Source: Lachnospiraceae bacterium (GTDB lineage: Bacteria > Bacillota > Clostridia > Lachnospirales > Lachnospiraceae). Taken from it: 64,000 nucleotides of DNA. A model generated the notes under the pieces. The model ran no database searches. It saw only the letters and a program-made list of their open reading frames with translations, and had not been told where the DNA came from. The stretch spans positions 45,642-109,641 of the forward strand of contig CASJPF010000009.1 in the NCBI GenBank assembly GCA_949383255.1, in the 5' to 3' direction. Positions within the stretch are counted from its first letter, which is position 1; the number at the start of each line of letters is the position of its first letter. The translations under genes and the position numbers were made by a program. Positions 18,040-27,217 of the stretch are shown here, in pieces.

Positions 18040-18495
18040 ATGAATAGATTGCTGGCGCAGATTATGAAATTTGGTGTGGTGGGCGTAGCTTGTTTTTTGA
18101 TTGACTATGTGATTGGGATTGTGGTGTTGAATATTATCTTGAAACTGAGCGGTGAACAGTATTTTGAACTTGCCTCTATGGCGGGTTCCGCGCTGGGATT
18201 TACAGTTTCTGTAATTATAAATTATATCTTGAGTTTTAAGTTTGTGTTTGAGCGCAAGGAAGACCTCAACCGTAAGGCTGAGTTTGTTGTCTTTATTGTG
18301 TTGAGCGTGATTGGGTTGGGGCTGAATCAGTTTATTATCTGGGTATGTGTGGGACCGCTTTATGGAAATGTAGCGTTCCTGCGCAGACTATTAAATTATA
18401 ATTTTGCATACACAGGTGCGAAGGTAGTGGCGACAGCGGTTGTAATGGTGTACAATTTTGTTAGCAGAAAGATATTTTTGGAGAAGAAAGCATAG
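18040..18495 (+). CDS. GtrA-like membrane protein
   Basis: This 151-aa integral membrane protein has four hydrophobic segments (FGVVGVACFLIDYVIGIVVL, ASMAGSALGFTVSVIINYIL, FVVFIVLSVIGLGLNQFIIW, VVATAVVMVYNFVSRKIFL). It matches the GtrA/DPMS family, which helps flip polyprenyl-linked sugars or supports GT2 enzymes. The signature INYILSFKFVF is present. ATG 18040 (MNRLLAQIMKFG) is preferred. An upstream ATG at 17971 would put 23 non-conserved residues in a palindrome, with no binding site. It precedes a GT2 gene by 14 bp, a typical GtrA-GT2 pairing. Confidence 0.85.
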   Translation: MNRLLAQIMKFGVVGVACFLIDYVIGIVVLNIILKLSGEQYFELASMAGSALGFTVSVIINYILSFKFVFERKEDLNRKAEFVVFIVLSVIGLGLNQFIIWVCVGPLYGNVAFLRRLLNYNFAYTGAKVVATAVVMVYNFVSRKIFLEKKA

Positions 18496-18509
18496 AGCGG
18501 GGGATTGCT

Positions 18510-19865
18510 ATGTCATTGGCACAGAATATTAGAAAGACAATCAATTACAGTAAAAAGAATGGATATACAGAGGCGGCAGTTGCAGCGTGGGAGCGGGTGA
18601 CGGCAAAGTATTATGCCAATTATGATTATCATGCACCCAATGAGGAAGTCTTAGCGAGGCAAAGAGCAGACAAAAGTGTATCTGATATTAAATTTTCAAT
18701 ATTAGTGCCAGCGTATGAGACGCAGGCAGTCTATATGAGTGCGCTGATAGAGAGCTGCATTGTGCAGACTTATGAGAATTGGGAGCTTGTTATTGCAGAC
18801 GGAAGTGAAAAGAATACAGTTAGCGATTTGGTCCATCAGTATCAGGATACAAGGATACGATATGTTTGTCTGGAAGGCAACAATGGGATTGCCGAGAACA
18901 CCAATCAGGCGATTGCCTCTGCAACAGGCGATTACTATGGTTTGCTAGACCATGACGATTTGTTGACTCCGGATGCTTTGTATGAGATGGCGCGCGCTGT
19001 ACAAAAGAGTCGCCCAATTTTAGCGTATTCTGACGAGGACAAGTGTGATATATCAGGAAAACATTTTTATGACCCGCATTTTAAGCTTGATTTTAATTTG
19101 GATTTGCTTTTGACGAACAATTATATCTGTCATTTTATGGCTGTCCGCGCAGACATACTCAAAAAGTTGCAGATTAGAAAAGAGTATGATGGTTCACAGG
19201 ACTATGATATTATTCTAAGGATTGTGAGTAATCTTTTGATAAAGGAAAAGGAGAATAAGGAGGCAAGGCCAGTGGAGGAATTTATTGTGCATGTGCCAAA
19301 AGTGCTCTATCACTGGCGGTGTCATGAAAATTCTACAGCGGATAATCCACAGAGCAAAATGTATGCATATGAGGCTGGGAAAAAGGCATTGATTGACTTT
19401 GCATCGCGCATGGGCTGGAAAGTTGATGTCCGTCACAATAAACATCTTGGATTTTATCGAATCGAATATGGAGACAGTATTCTTACGCACAGACCAGATT
19501 TGGCTGCGGTTGGCGGTTTTGTCACAAAACGTGGCAAAGTGATATCTGGTATCTACCAAGGACAACCTTTATTGTATGCTGGTTATATGAACAGGATGGA
19601 TTTGTATCAGAATACCACATGGCTTGATTTGCGCAATATGGCGGTCAACAAGGCATATCAGTCTGTCTATGAGGATGTTACAGGGCATTCGTACATCAGT
19701 ACGCTTCCTGCGGAGGAAAAAGAGTTGCCACAGTGGATTCAGGACCTAGGGCGAACTACAGAGGGGAACAAGAAGCTGATGGAACTTAGCCAAGAGCTGT
19801 GTAAGCGCTTGATAAAAAACCGGGCAAGGTTGTTGTTGGATCCCGTTTGTGTGAGAAAAATATGA
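18510..19865 (+). CDS. GT2 family glycosyltransferase
   Basis: This is a 451-aa cytoplasmic glycosyltransferase. The GT-A domain starts near residue 57 (KFSILVPAYETQ), with ELVIADGS, DHDD at 147-150, AYSDEDK and YDGSQDYDIILR. That set resembles domain 1 of the tandem enzyme at 14099. The C-terminal 130 residues are not recognised. It sits directly after the GtrA-like gene and 50 bp before another GT2 gene. The sugar donor and acceptor cannot be told from sequence. Confidence 0.88.
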   Translation: MSLAQNIRKTINYSKKNGYTEAAVAAWERVTAKYYANYDYHAPNEEVLARQRADKSVSDIKFSILVPAYETQAVYMSALIESCIVQTYENWELVIADGSEKNTVSDLVHQYQDTRIRYVCLEGNNGIAENTNQAIASATGDYYGLLDHDDLLTPDALYEMARAVQKSRPILAYSDEDKCDISGKHFYDPHFKLDFNLDLLLTNNYICHFMAVRADILKKLQIRKEYDGSQDYDIILRIVSNLLIKEKENKEARPVEEFIVHVPKVLYHWRCHENSTADNPQSKMYAYEAGKKALIDFASRMGWKVDVRHNKHLGFYRIEYGDSILTHRPDLAAVGGFVTKRGKVISGIYQGQPLLYAGYMNRMDLYQNTTWLDLRNMAVNKAYQSVYEDVTGHSYISTLPAEEKELPQWIQDLGRTTEGNKKLMELSQELCKRLIKNRARLLLDPVCVRKI

Positions 19866-19915
19866 AAGTGTGAAGGGCAGCAGCTTTAGTTGCTGGACAA
19901 GGTTGAAAGTAGGGT

Positions 19916-20893
19916 ATGATAAAGTCAACAATTGTGATACCAAATTTTAATGGTATGCAATATATACAAACTTGTCTTGAGAGTTTGTATAGCGGAACCA
20001 CAAAAGAGATTGCAGTGATTGTGGTGGATAATGCCTCGACAGACGGGAGTATGGAGCTGGTGCGGGATCAGTTTCCACAGGTGAAATTAGTTGTCAATCA
20101 GACCAACACAGGGTTTAGTCATGCAGTCAATCAAGGAATTCGCCTGAGCAATACGCCATATGTGATTTTGCTAAACAATGACACGCAGGCGGATCTATCG
20201 TTTGTGCATGAGTTGGAAAAAGTGATGGATAACGACAATCGGAAACGATTGTTCTCTGCTTCTGCAAAGCTTATCTCGCTGTATGATAAAGAGAAGATTG
20301 ATGATGCAGGCGATTATTATTGCGCGTTGGGTTGGGCGTTTGCAAGGGGCAAGGGAAAGAGTGCAACACACTATGACCGAGACTGTGATATTTTTGCAGC
20401 GTGTGCAGGAGCGGCTATCTATCGCAGGGAATTGCTGGAAGAGAATCAGGTCGGATTGTTTGATGAGGAGCATTTTGCATACTTTGAGGATATTGACCTA
20501 GGCTATCGTGCAAAAATTTTTGGATATAGAAATCGATTTGCGGCAAACTCTATAGTATACCATGCAGGAAGCGCCACGAGTGGTTCGCGGTACAATGCAT
20601 TTAAGACCAGATTAGCATCGAGAAACAGTGTCTATCTGATTTATAAAAATATGCCAGTTTTGCAGATTTTGCTGAATTTGCCGCTTCTAATTACAGGTTT
20701 TTTGATAAAAATGTTATTTTTTACTAGAAGAGGAATGGGAAGAGAATATATAACAGGTCTTTGGAAAGGAATTGAGCTTTCAGTGGGACCCGCCGGAAGA
20801 AGGCACAGGCAGCGCTTTGAAAAGAAGAGAATCAGAAATTACGTGTTGATACAGTTTGAACTTTGGAGGAATTTGTTTCGGCTTTTTGCATGA
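19916..20893 (+). CDS. GT2 glycosyltransferase, WbbL-like (putative rhamnosyltransferase)
   Basis: This 325-aa protein has a single GT-A domain from the N-terminus: STIVIPNFNG, VDNASTDGS, NTGFSHAVNQG and NND at 87-89. It then has the acceptor-site block FDEEHFAYFEDIDLGYRAK and a membrane-associating C-terminal stretch (LLNLPLLITGFLIKMLFF) rich in basic residues afterwards. This set is typical of WbbL/RfbF-type rhamnosyltransferases acting early on the lipid carrier. AGGG lies 1-5 bp before the ATG. The gene ends just before the promoter of the phosphoglycosyl transferase gene. Confidence 0.9.
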   Translation: MIKSTIVIPNFNGMQYIQTCLESLYSGTTKEIAVIVVDNASTDGSMELVRDQFPQVKLVVNQTNTGFSHAVNQGIRLSNTPYVILLNNDTQADLSFVHELEKVMDNDNRKRLFSASAKLISLYDKEKIDDAGDYYCALGWAFARGKGKSATHYDRDCDIFAACAGAAIYRRELLEENQVGLFDEEHFAYFEDIDLGYRAKIFGYRNRFAANSIVYHAGSATSGSRYNAFKTRLASRNSVYLIYKNMPVLQILLNLPLLITGFLIKMLFFTRRGMGREYITGLWKGIELSVGPAGRRHRQRFEKKRIRNYVLIQFELWRNLFRLFA

Positions 20894-20912
20894 GTTAAAA
20901 AAAAAGTTGTAC

Positions 20913-20940
20913 TTTTTGCTCAAATATTGTAGAATATAAT
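20913..20940 (+). promoter_or_regulatory. Putative promoter of the sugar-phosphate transferase gene
   Basis: A perfect TATAAT at 20935-20940 has a weak TTTTTG at 20913-20918, spaced 16 bp. It lies 28 bp before the GTG start, so the 5' leader would be very short. Confidence 0.45.
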
Positions 20941-20968
20941 GAGTTAAATTCTTTCCATTGGAATTAAG

Positions 20969-22387
20969 GTGAAGAAATTGATAAGAGATAATCAGAAGTA
21001 TTTTAACAGACTGCTGGTTTTGCTCGATGCACTGGTTATAGGAGCCTCTTACTGGCTTTCTTGGTTTTTGTGGCTCGGCGGATATGTGAAAGAAAATGAC
21101 CCCGGTACAGGTATTTTGGCAGTGCAGATTTATTTCACTGCATTTGTCGTAATCGTTCCGGGATATCTGATTCTGTACAATACGTTTGATCTGTATTCAT
21201 CCAAGCGTACAGCAAAGACAGTATACGAGATTTTTAATATTATAAGGGCAAATACCATTGGGCTTCTGGCGGTTATGGTAGTACTTTTTGCGATTAATAT
21301 CCCAGATTTTTCGCGTGGTATGATTGGTGTTTTCTACGGAATAAACATTGTGGCAGAGTCGCTTATGCGAAAATCTGTTCGATATGGACTGCGACGAATG
21401 CGCAAGAAAGGCTACAATGTCAAGCATATTCTACTGGTGGGATACTCGCGTGCGGCGGAGGAATATATCAATAAGATTAAGGCGAATCCTGAGTGGGGAT
21501 ACGAGGTCTGTGGTATATTGGATGACCATGTTCCTGTTGGAGCTGTCTATAAAGGGGTTCAAGTGACAGGAGAAATTGACGCGCTAAACGCCATACTACC
21601 AGAGAATAGGCTGGATGAGATTGGTATTACGCTTTCTTTGTCAGATTATGACAGACTAGAAAGTATTGTTAATATCTGTGAGAAATCAGGAGTTCATACA
21701 AAGTTTATTCCCGATTACAATAGCGTCATTCCAAGCAGACCCTATCTGGAAGATCTTGATGGGCTTGCAGTGGTAAATATTAGGAGAGTACCACTTAACA
21801 ATATGGCAAACATGTTAATAAAACGGTTGGTGGACATTGTAGGCGCGTTGGTTGCTATTATATTGTCTTCTCCGTTTATGCTGGCGGCAGCAATTAGTGT
21901 AAAAGCGACGAGCAGAGGACCTCTGATTTTTAAGCAAGAGAGGGTAGGGTTGCACAACAAGCCTTTCCAGATGTATAAATTTCGGAGCATGGAGGTACAA
22001 AGTAGCGCTGATGAAAAGAAAGGCTGGACGACTAAAAATGATCCGAGAGTTACAAAAGTGGGCAGGATTCTCCGGAGTACGAGTATCGATGAGCTTCCAC
22101 AGTTTTTTAATGTGTTAAAGGGGGATATGAGTCTGATCGGTCCGCGCCCTGAGAGACCTCTTTTTGTTGAAAAATTTAAGGAAGAGATTCCCAGATATAT
22201 GATTAAACATCAAGTACGGCCTGGGATAACGGGATGGGCACAGGTAAATGGATATAGGGGAGATACCTCGATTAAAAAGCGAATTGAGTATGATCTTTAC
22301 TATATTGAAAACTGGTCGATGACATTTGATTTGAAAATTTTATTTCTTACAGTATTTAAAGGATTTATTAATAAAAATGCTTATTAA
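20969..22387 (+). CDS. Undecaprenyl-phosphate hexose-1-phosphate transferase (WcaJ/CpsE-like)
   Basis: This is the initiating enzyme that moves hexose-1-phosphate, usually glucose, from UDP-sugar to undecaprenyl phosphate. The length is 472 aa. About four N-terminal membrane helices (residues 12-115) precede a nucleotide-binding-like central part (HILLVGYSRAAEEYINKI). The C-terminal bacterial sugar transferase domain runs from about 285: KRLVDIVGAL, KQERVG, MYKFRSM, STSIDELPQFFNVLKGD and GPRPERP. The start is uncertain: GTG 20969 has a weak binding site, while TTG 20978 has AAGGTGA at good spacing. Together with LCP and Wzm/Wzt it covers initiation, export and attachment. Confidence 0.93.
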   Translation: MKKLIRDNQKYFNRLLVLLDALVIGASYWLSWFLWLGGYVKENDPGTGILAVQIYFTAFVVIVPGYLILYNTFDLYSSKRTAKTVYEIFNIIRANTIGLLAVMVVLFAINIPDFSRGMIGVFYGINIVAESLMRKSVRYGLRRMRKKGYNVKHILLVGYSRAAEEYINKIKANPEWGYEVCGILDDHVPVGAVYKGVQVTGEIDALNAILPENRLDEIGITLSLSDYDRLESIVNICEKSGVHTKFIPDYNSVIPSRPYLEDLDGLAVVNIRRVPLNNMANMLIKRLVDIVGALVAIILSSPFMLAAAISVKATSRGPLIFKQERVGLHNKPFQMYKFRSMEVQSSADEKKGWTTKNDPRVTKVGRILRSTSIDELPQFFNVLKGDMSLIGPRPERPLFVEKFKEEIPRYMIKHQVRPGITGWAQVNGYRGDTSIKKRIEYDLYYIENWSMTFDLKILFLTVFKGFINKNAY

Positions 22388-22562
22388 GGAATTGTAGGAA
22401 AATAAGTGATACAGATTGCGTAGGATATTTCTTCGAGATTGTAGGCAAAAAACATAGGTGTAGCGGGCTGCAGCAAGGCTTTCTGTAAGCACTTTTCTAT
22501 CAATAATTCTGTGCAGAAGTACAAATTTGTGGGCCGCTTTTGGCAGCATGGAGGTTTATAAA

Positions 22563-24149
22563 ATGCAGGAGTATGATAATAATCAAAATAATAATATCAG
22601 GAGGATGCCAAGCGGCAGTGACAGACAGCCGAGAAGTCAGATGCAGAGTGGTCAAGCAAGAAGACCTGTATCAAGACCAGTGCGTCAGGGGATGGCAGAG
22701 AGTCAGTCAAGACCAGTGCGTCAGGGGACTACGTCCAGTCAAAGACCAATGCGTCAGAATGCGTCGGAGAGTCAGTCAAGGTCCATGCATCAGAGAACTG
22801 TAGAAGACCAGTCAAGGTCCATGCGCCAAAGTACAGCGGAGGGACAGACAAGGCACAGACCAGCGAATGGACAGTCTGTAAGACCGATGCAGGGCGGTCA
22901 ACCAAGGCCGACAGGGCAGGGAGGACCAAACAATCAATCAAAGAGACCCGTGTCGGAGGTGCGGCCAACCAATAAAAAAGTACAAAACATGGCAGGAAGT
23001 GCACCAAAGAAAAAGAGTGGAAAAAACAAAAAAAGTTTGACCCCGCAACAAGCGTCAAAGAAAAAGAGAAAAAAGATTATACTGTTTATATCAGAAATTT
23101 TTTTGCTGCTGATACTAGTTGGTGCGCTGTGGGCAGTCAAAAAGTCACAGTTAATTCAATATGTTGATATAAAACCAGATGATGTGCATATCAATAAGGA
23201 AGTCCAACAGGTTATTGATGATGGCACTACTACTATGAAAGGATACAGAAATATTGCGTTGTTTGGCGTGGACTCGCGCGATAAAGAACTTGATAAAAAT
23301 ACACGAACAGATGTAATTATGATTGCGTCGATTAATCAGGACACAAAGAAAGTTAAGCTGGTGTCTGTGTACCGTGACACTTGGTTAAATCTATCAACAG
23401 ATAAGTACAGCAAGGCAAATGCCGCTTATGCAAAAGGTGGAGCAAAGCAGGCAATCAGTATGCTCAATATGAACCTTGACATGGATATTACAGATTTTGT
23501 CACCGTGGGGTTTGATGCAGTAATTCATGTAATAGATGCAGTTGGCGGTGTTGAGATTAATGTGACTGAGGCAGAAATTAAAGACTTAAACAACTATCAG
23601 ATTTCAATGGTAGGAAAGCAGACAGGATTGAATGCAAAAGGAGAGCCTAATTTTGAGGCAAAGGCGGGCGTGGATTATACTCCTGTCACAAAACCAGGCT
23701 TGCAGACATTAAATGGTTTGCAGGCGACAGCATATTCGCGTATCCGCTATGTTGGAGGAGATGGGGCGAGAACAGAAAGACAGAGAACGGTTCTGACACA
23801 GATGGCGAAAAAGGCAATGCAGATGAAGCCCGCCAAGATTGATGAGATTACAAATGCTGTGTTTAGTGAGATAGCGACGTCCCTCTCAATACAGGAAATT
23901 TTATCACTGCTTGCAGATATTGCAAGTTATGATATTGGTGAGACGTCCGGTTTTCCATTTGCAGATCATGTGAAAATGAATGGACACGTGGGAAATCAGA
24001 GTGTTGTTGTACCAATCGATCTGAAAAAGAATGTAACCTTGCTGCATGAGTTTTTGTTTGACGAACAAGATTATGTTCCATCAGAGACTGTAAAGGAGTG
24101 TAGCCAGCGTATTGCGGCAGAAACGGGTATCAGTTATAATGGAGAATAG
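22563..24149 (+). CDS. LCP (LytR-CpsA-Psr) family glycopolymer ligase
   Basis: LCP proteins transfer undecaprenyl-linked glycopolymers onto peptidoglycan outside the membrane. The length is 528 aa. A long cytoplasmic N-terminus (1-165) is basic and rich in Gln, Ser, Arg and Pro, with degenerate SQSRPVRQG-type repeats. A membrane helix follows at about 170-192, and the LCP domain begins near 228 (NIALFGVDSRD), with NTRTDVIMIASI, VYRDTW, KANAAYAKGG and YSRIRYVGGDGARTERQR. ATG 22563 is set by GGAGGT at 22550-22555; the longer open frame has no site. A good terminator follows. It is the likely attachment enzyme for the glycan of this locus. Confidence 0.93.
   Translation: MQEYDNNQNNNIRRMPSGSDRQPRSQMQSGQARRPVSRPVRQGMAESQSRPVRQGTTSSQRPMRQNASESQSRSMHQRTVEDQSRSMRQSTAEGQTRHRPANGQSVRPMQGGQPRPTGQGGPNNQSKRPVSEVRPTNKKVQNMAGSAPKKKSGKNKKSLTPQQASKKKRKKIILFISEIFLLLILVGALWAVKKSQLIQYVDIKPDDVHINKEVQQVIDDGTTTMKGYRNIALFGVDSRDKELDKNTRTDVIMIASINQDTKKVKLVSVYRDTWLNLSTDKYSKANAAYAKGGAKQAISMLNMNLDMDITDFVTVGFDAVIHVIDAVGGVEINVTEAEIKDLNNYQISMVGKQTGLNAKGEPNFEAKAGVDYTPVTKPGLQTLNGLQATAYSRIRYVGGDGARTERQRTVLTQMAKKAMQMKPAKIDEITNAVFSEIATSLSIQEILSLLADIASYDIGETSGFPFADHVKMNGHVGNQSVVVPIDLKKNVTLLHEFLFDEQDYVPSETVKECSQRIAAETGISYNGE
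22671..22727 (+). repeat. 21-bp direct repeat inside the LCP N-terminal tail
   Basis: An identical 21-bp unit occurs at 22671-22691 and 22707-22727, 36 bp apart, followed by decayed copies to about 22840. It encodes the SRPVRQG repeats of the basic cytoplasmic tail. Such repeats can change copy number by slippage. Confidence 0.6.
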
Positions 24150-24157
24150 AGGAGCCA

Positions 24158-24200
24158 AATAAGGGACCGTAACGTCGGTTCCTTATTGTCTTTGTCTTTT
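24158..24200 (+). terminator. Rho-independent terminator after the LCP gene
   Basis: AATAAGGGACCG at 24158-24169 pairs with CGGTTCCTTATT at 24176-24187 (one mismatch) and is followed by GTCTTTGTCTTTTT. It likely ends the transcript that began near 20940. Confidence 0.8.
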
Positions 24201-24246
24201 TCAGCATATATTCTATCAGTAAATATAGATTCAAAGGGGGATATTC

Positions 24247-25179
24247 ATGCAGTACAGTGTAGATGTCATTTTGCTGACCTACAAGCCCACAAAGCCAGTT
24301 CTCGGGTTGATTAGGGCATTAGAGGGGCAGACGTATCCCGTGCGGAAAATTATTATTATGAATACGGAAGAACGGTACTTTTACAGTCTTTTTTATGGGA
24401 CAGGCTTTCTGGAAAAGTACAAAAATATTGAGGTTCATCACCTTTCAGAGAAGGAATTTGACCACGGAAGGACAAGGGCAAAAGGGGTGCAATACTCCAA
24501 ATCAGATGTCTTTGTATGCATGACGCAGGATGCTATGCCAGTGGATGATCAACTGATTCAAAATTTGGTTTGCGCATTGACCAGACAGGATAATATTGCT
24601 GCCGCATATGCAAGGCAACTTCCGCGTTCTGATTGTCGTGAAATTGAGAAATACACAAGAAGTTTTAATTATCCGAAGAATTCTTTTGTGAAATCGTTGC
24701 AAGATGTGGATCAGCTTGGCATCAAAACTTTTTTCTGCTCCAATGTATGCGCTGCCTATAATCGTGAGATTTATGAGAATATGGGCGGATTTGTGAAGAG
24801 GGCAATCTTTAATGAGGATATGATTTATGCGGGGCATGCAGTCAACGCGGGTTACAGTATCGCTTATGCCGCCGATGCGTGTGTGCAGCATTCACACAAT
24901 TATACTTGTATGCAACAGTTTCATAGAAATTTTGATTTGGGAGTTTCTCAGGCAGAACATCCTGAAGTATTTCATATTGTATCTTCGGAACGGGAGGGTG
25001 TGAAGTTGATTCGGGATACGATTCGGTATCTGTGCAAGACAGGACACAAAAGATTGATACCATATCTGTTTGTGTCAAGTGCTTTTAAACTTATTGGGTA
25101 TCAGTTGGGAAAGCATTTTCAGTCTCTTCCGGCTGGCATGGTGCGACGATGCAGTGCTAGCAAGACATATTGGGACTAA
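24247..25179 (+). CDS. GT2 family glycosyltransferase (RfbN/RfbF-like rhamnosyltransferase candidate)
   Basis: This 310-aa protein has a GT-A fold: VDVILLTYKPTKPVLGLIRAL, FDHGRTRAKGVQYSKSD, CMTQDAMPVDD as the metal-site region, AAAYARQLPR and FNEDMIYAGHAVNAGYSIAY. The FDHGxTRN-like block and TQDAxP are typical of rhamnosyltransferases of the RfbN type. GGGGG lies about 8 bp before the ATG. It sits alone between the LCP terminator and the second MITE-like element and is the last glycan gene of the cluster. Confidence 0.88.
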   Translation: MQYSVDVILLTYKPTKPVLGLIRALEGQTYPVRKIIIMNTEERYFYSLFYGTGFLEKYKNIEVHHLSEKEFDHGRTRAKGVQYSKSDVFVCMTQDAMPVDDQLIQNLVCALTRQDNIAAAYARQLPRSDCREIEKYTRSFNYPKNSFVKSLQDVDQLGIKTFFCSNVCAAYNREIYENMGGFVKRAIFNEDMIYAGHAVNAGYSIAYAADACVQHSHNYTCMQQFHRNFDLGVSQAEHPEVFHIVSSEREGVKLIRDTIRYLCKTGHKRLIPYLFVSSAFKLIGYQLGKHFQSLPAGMVRRCSASKTYWD

Positions 25180-25194
25180 AATGAGAATATTTTA

Positions 25195-25330
25195 TTACAG
25201 TTCAGTCTAGGACTTTGTATTTACTATAAAGTCCGTAAAACAGCGTTGAAGTTGGGAAGAATCAAGCCACCACGAAGTGGTTTTGCATGGCTTGATTCTT
25301 ATAACAGGAAGCCATAGGCTGAACTGTTAC
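25195..25330 (-). repeat. MITE-like element, copy 2 (136 bp, inverted)
   Basis: The reverse complement matches the copy at 938-1107 through GTAACAGTTCAGCC, GGCTTCCTGTTA, the ATCAAGCCATGCAAAACCAC block, and CAAAGTCCTAGACTGAACTG. It is flanked by a perfect 10-bp direct repeat GAATATTTTA (25185-25194 and 25331-25340). The central hairpin has arms GAATCAAG/CTTGATTC where copy 1 has GCATCAAG/CTTGATGC, a compensatory pair change. It occupies most of the gap upstream of glmS. Confidence 0.8.
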
Positions 25331-25372
25331 GAATATTTTATAGGGCAGCAGTGATAAATGGAGGATGGAAAA

Positions 25373-27199
25373 ATGTGCGGAATTGTAGGATATATCGGAA
25401 AACATGCGGCGGCGCCAGTAATACTTGATGGGCTTTCCAAGCTGGAATACAGAGGTTATGACTCAGCGGGAATGGCTGTTTTTGATGGGAAACACATTCA
25501 GATTCGGAAATCCGCCGGGAGACTTAAAGTACTAGAAGAACTGACACATGGTGGTGCCACAATGCCCGGAAATATTGGTGTTGGGCATACACGGTGGGCG
25601 ACACATGGCGCACCGAGTGATATCAACTCGCATCCACACTATAATGCTGAGGAGACGATTGCAGTGGTTCACAATGGAATTATTGAGAATTATCTTCCAT
25701 TGAAGGAGAAACTAGTGTCAAAAGGATACACATTTGTGTCAGACACGGATACAGAGGTACTAGCACATTTGATTGATTATTATTATAAGGGAAATCCCTT
25801 GGAAGCCATTACCAAGGTAATGCATCGTGTTCAGGGATCTTATGCACTGGGGATCTTATTTGCGGAACATCCTGATCAGATTTTTGCAGTGCGAAAAGAC
25901 AGCCCACTGATTGTTGGGCAGAATGAAGATGGATGTTTTATTGCGTCAGATGTGCCTGCTATCTTAAAGTATACCAGAAAAGTTTATTTTATACAGAATC
26001 AGGAAGTGGTTCGTCTGCGTGCTGATCACATGCATTTCTATACGGTGGACGAGGAGGAAATCACAAAAGAACCTGTCACGATTGAGTGGGATGCCAACGC
26101 CGCAGAAAAAGGCGGTTATGCGCATTTTATGCTGAAAGAGATGTATGAGCAGCCAAAGACTGTGACGGATACATTGAGTCCGCGTATAAAAGACAAGGAT
26201 ATTGTGATTGAGGAGCTAGGCATGACTGAGGAGGAAATCAAGGCAATTCACAAGATTTTTATTGTGGCGTGTGGCTCTGCATATCATGCTGGTGTGACTG
26301 GAAAATATGTGATAGAGGGAATTGCGCGGATTCCGGTGGAGGTTGATGTAGCGAGTGAATTTCGCTATCGCAATCCAATTTTAGAAGAGGGAACAATGGT
26401 GATTGTAATCAGCCAGTCTGGTGAGACGGCAGACACGCTTGCAGCACTGCGGGAATCACAGCAACTTGGACATAAAGTGCTTGGTATTGTCAATGTTGTT
26501 GGCAGTTCTATTGCGCGCGAGGCGGACAATGTGATGTATACATGGGCGGGACCTGAGATTGCGGTTGCCACCACAAAGGCGTATAGTGCACAGCTTATCG
26601 CACTCTATTTGCTTGCGATAAAGTTTGGAAAGGTACGCGGAAAGTTAGATGAGGTTGCGTTTTACAGAATGTTGGAGGATTTAAAGCGTCTTCCAGCACA
26701 GATTGAGATGCTTTTAGCAAACAAACAGCGCATTCAGCGCTTTGCCAACCGTTATATTGGCGCAAAAGATGTATTTTTTATTGGCAGGGGCACTGATTTT
26801 GCAATTTCTATGGAAGGCTCGCTAAAACTGAAAGAGATTTCTTATATTCACTCTGAGGCGTATGCAGCAGGTGAATTAAAACATGGAACGATATCCCTGA
26901 TTGAAAAAGGAACGCTTGTTGCGGCTGTCGTTACGCAAGATGCGCTTTTTCAGAAAACACTTAGCAATATGGTTGAAGTCAAGGCGAGAGGGGCATTTGT
27001 GCTGGCTGTCACCAATGAGGGAAATACAGAGATAGAGAAAGCTGCGGACTATGTAATCTATATTCCGAGAACCAATCAATATTTTACAAATTCATTGGCA
27101 ATCATACCACTGCAACTTTTTGGATATTATGTGGCAGTTGGAAAAGGCTGTGATGTCGACAAGCCAAGAAATCTTGCAAAATCCGTTACAGTGGAGTAA
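25373..27199 (+). CDS. glmS: Glutamine--fructose-6-phosphate aminotransferase GlmS
   Basis: GlmS makes glucosamine-6-phosphate from fructose-6-P and glutamine, the entry to UDP-GlcNAc and peptidoglycan. The 608-aa length is normal. The mature N-terminal Cys follows the start Met (MCGIVGYIG), HTRWATHG is in the glutaminase domain, and the isomerase part has two SIS domains (SQSGETADTLAALRE; FIGRGTDFAISMEGSLKLKE). The ATG at 25373 is fixed by MCGI and by GGAGGATGG 7 bp upstream. No glmS ribozyme could be recognised in the short leader, which is largely filled by the MITE-like element. Confidence 0.97.
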   Translation: MCGIVGYIGKHAAAPVILDGLSKLEYRGYDSAGMAVFDGKHIQIRKSAGRLKVLEELTHGGATMPGNIGVGHTRWATHGAPSDINSHPHYNAEETIAVVHNGIIENYLPLKEKLVSKGYTFVSDTDTEVLAHLIDYYYKGNPLEAITKVMHRVQGSYALGILFAEHPDQIFAVRKDSPLIVGQNEDGCFIASDVPAILKYTRKVYFIQNQEVVRLRADHMHFYTVDEEEITKEPVTIEWDANAAEKGGYAHFMLKEMYEQPKTVTDTLSPRIKDKDIVIEELGMTEEEIKAIHKIFIVACGSAYHAGVTGKYVIEGIARIPVEVDVASEFRYRNPILEEGTMVIVISQSGETADTLAALRESQQLGHKVLGIVNVVGSSIAREADNVMYTWAGPEIAVATTKAYSAQLIALYLLAIKFGKVRGKLDEVAFYRMLEDLKRLPAQIEMLLANKQRIQRFANRYIGAKDVFFIGRGTDFAISMEGSLKLKEISYIHSEAYAAGELKHGTISLIEKGTLVAAVVTQDALFQKTLSNMVEVKARGAFVLAVTNEGNTEIEKAADYVIYIPRTNQYFTNSLAIIPLQLFGYYVAVGKGCDVDKPRNLAKSVTVE

Positions 27200-27217
27200 T
27201 GAAGGAGGCACAAAGGT

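Noticed and set aside
22660..22860. Possible CRISPR or tandem array
   Set aside because: The repeats are coding, degenerate and in frame with the LCP protein.
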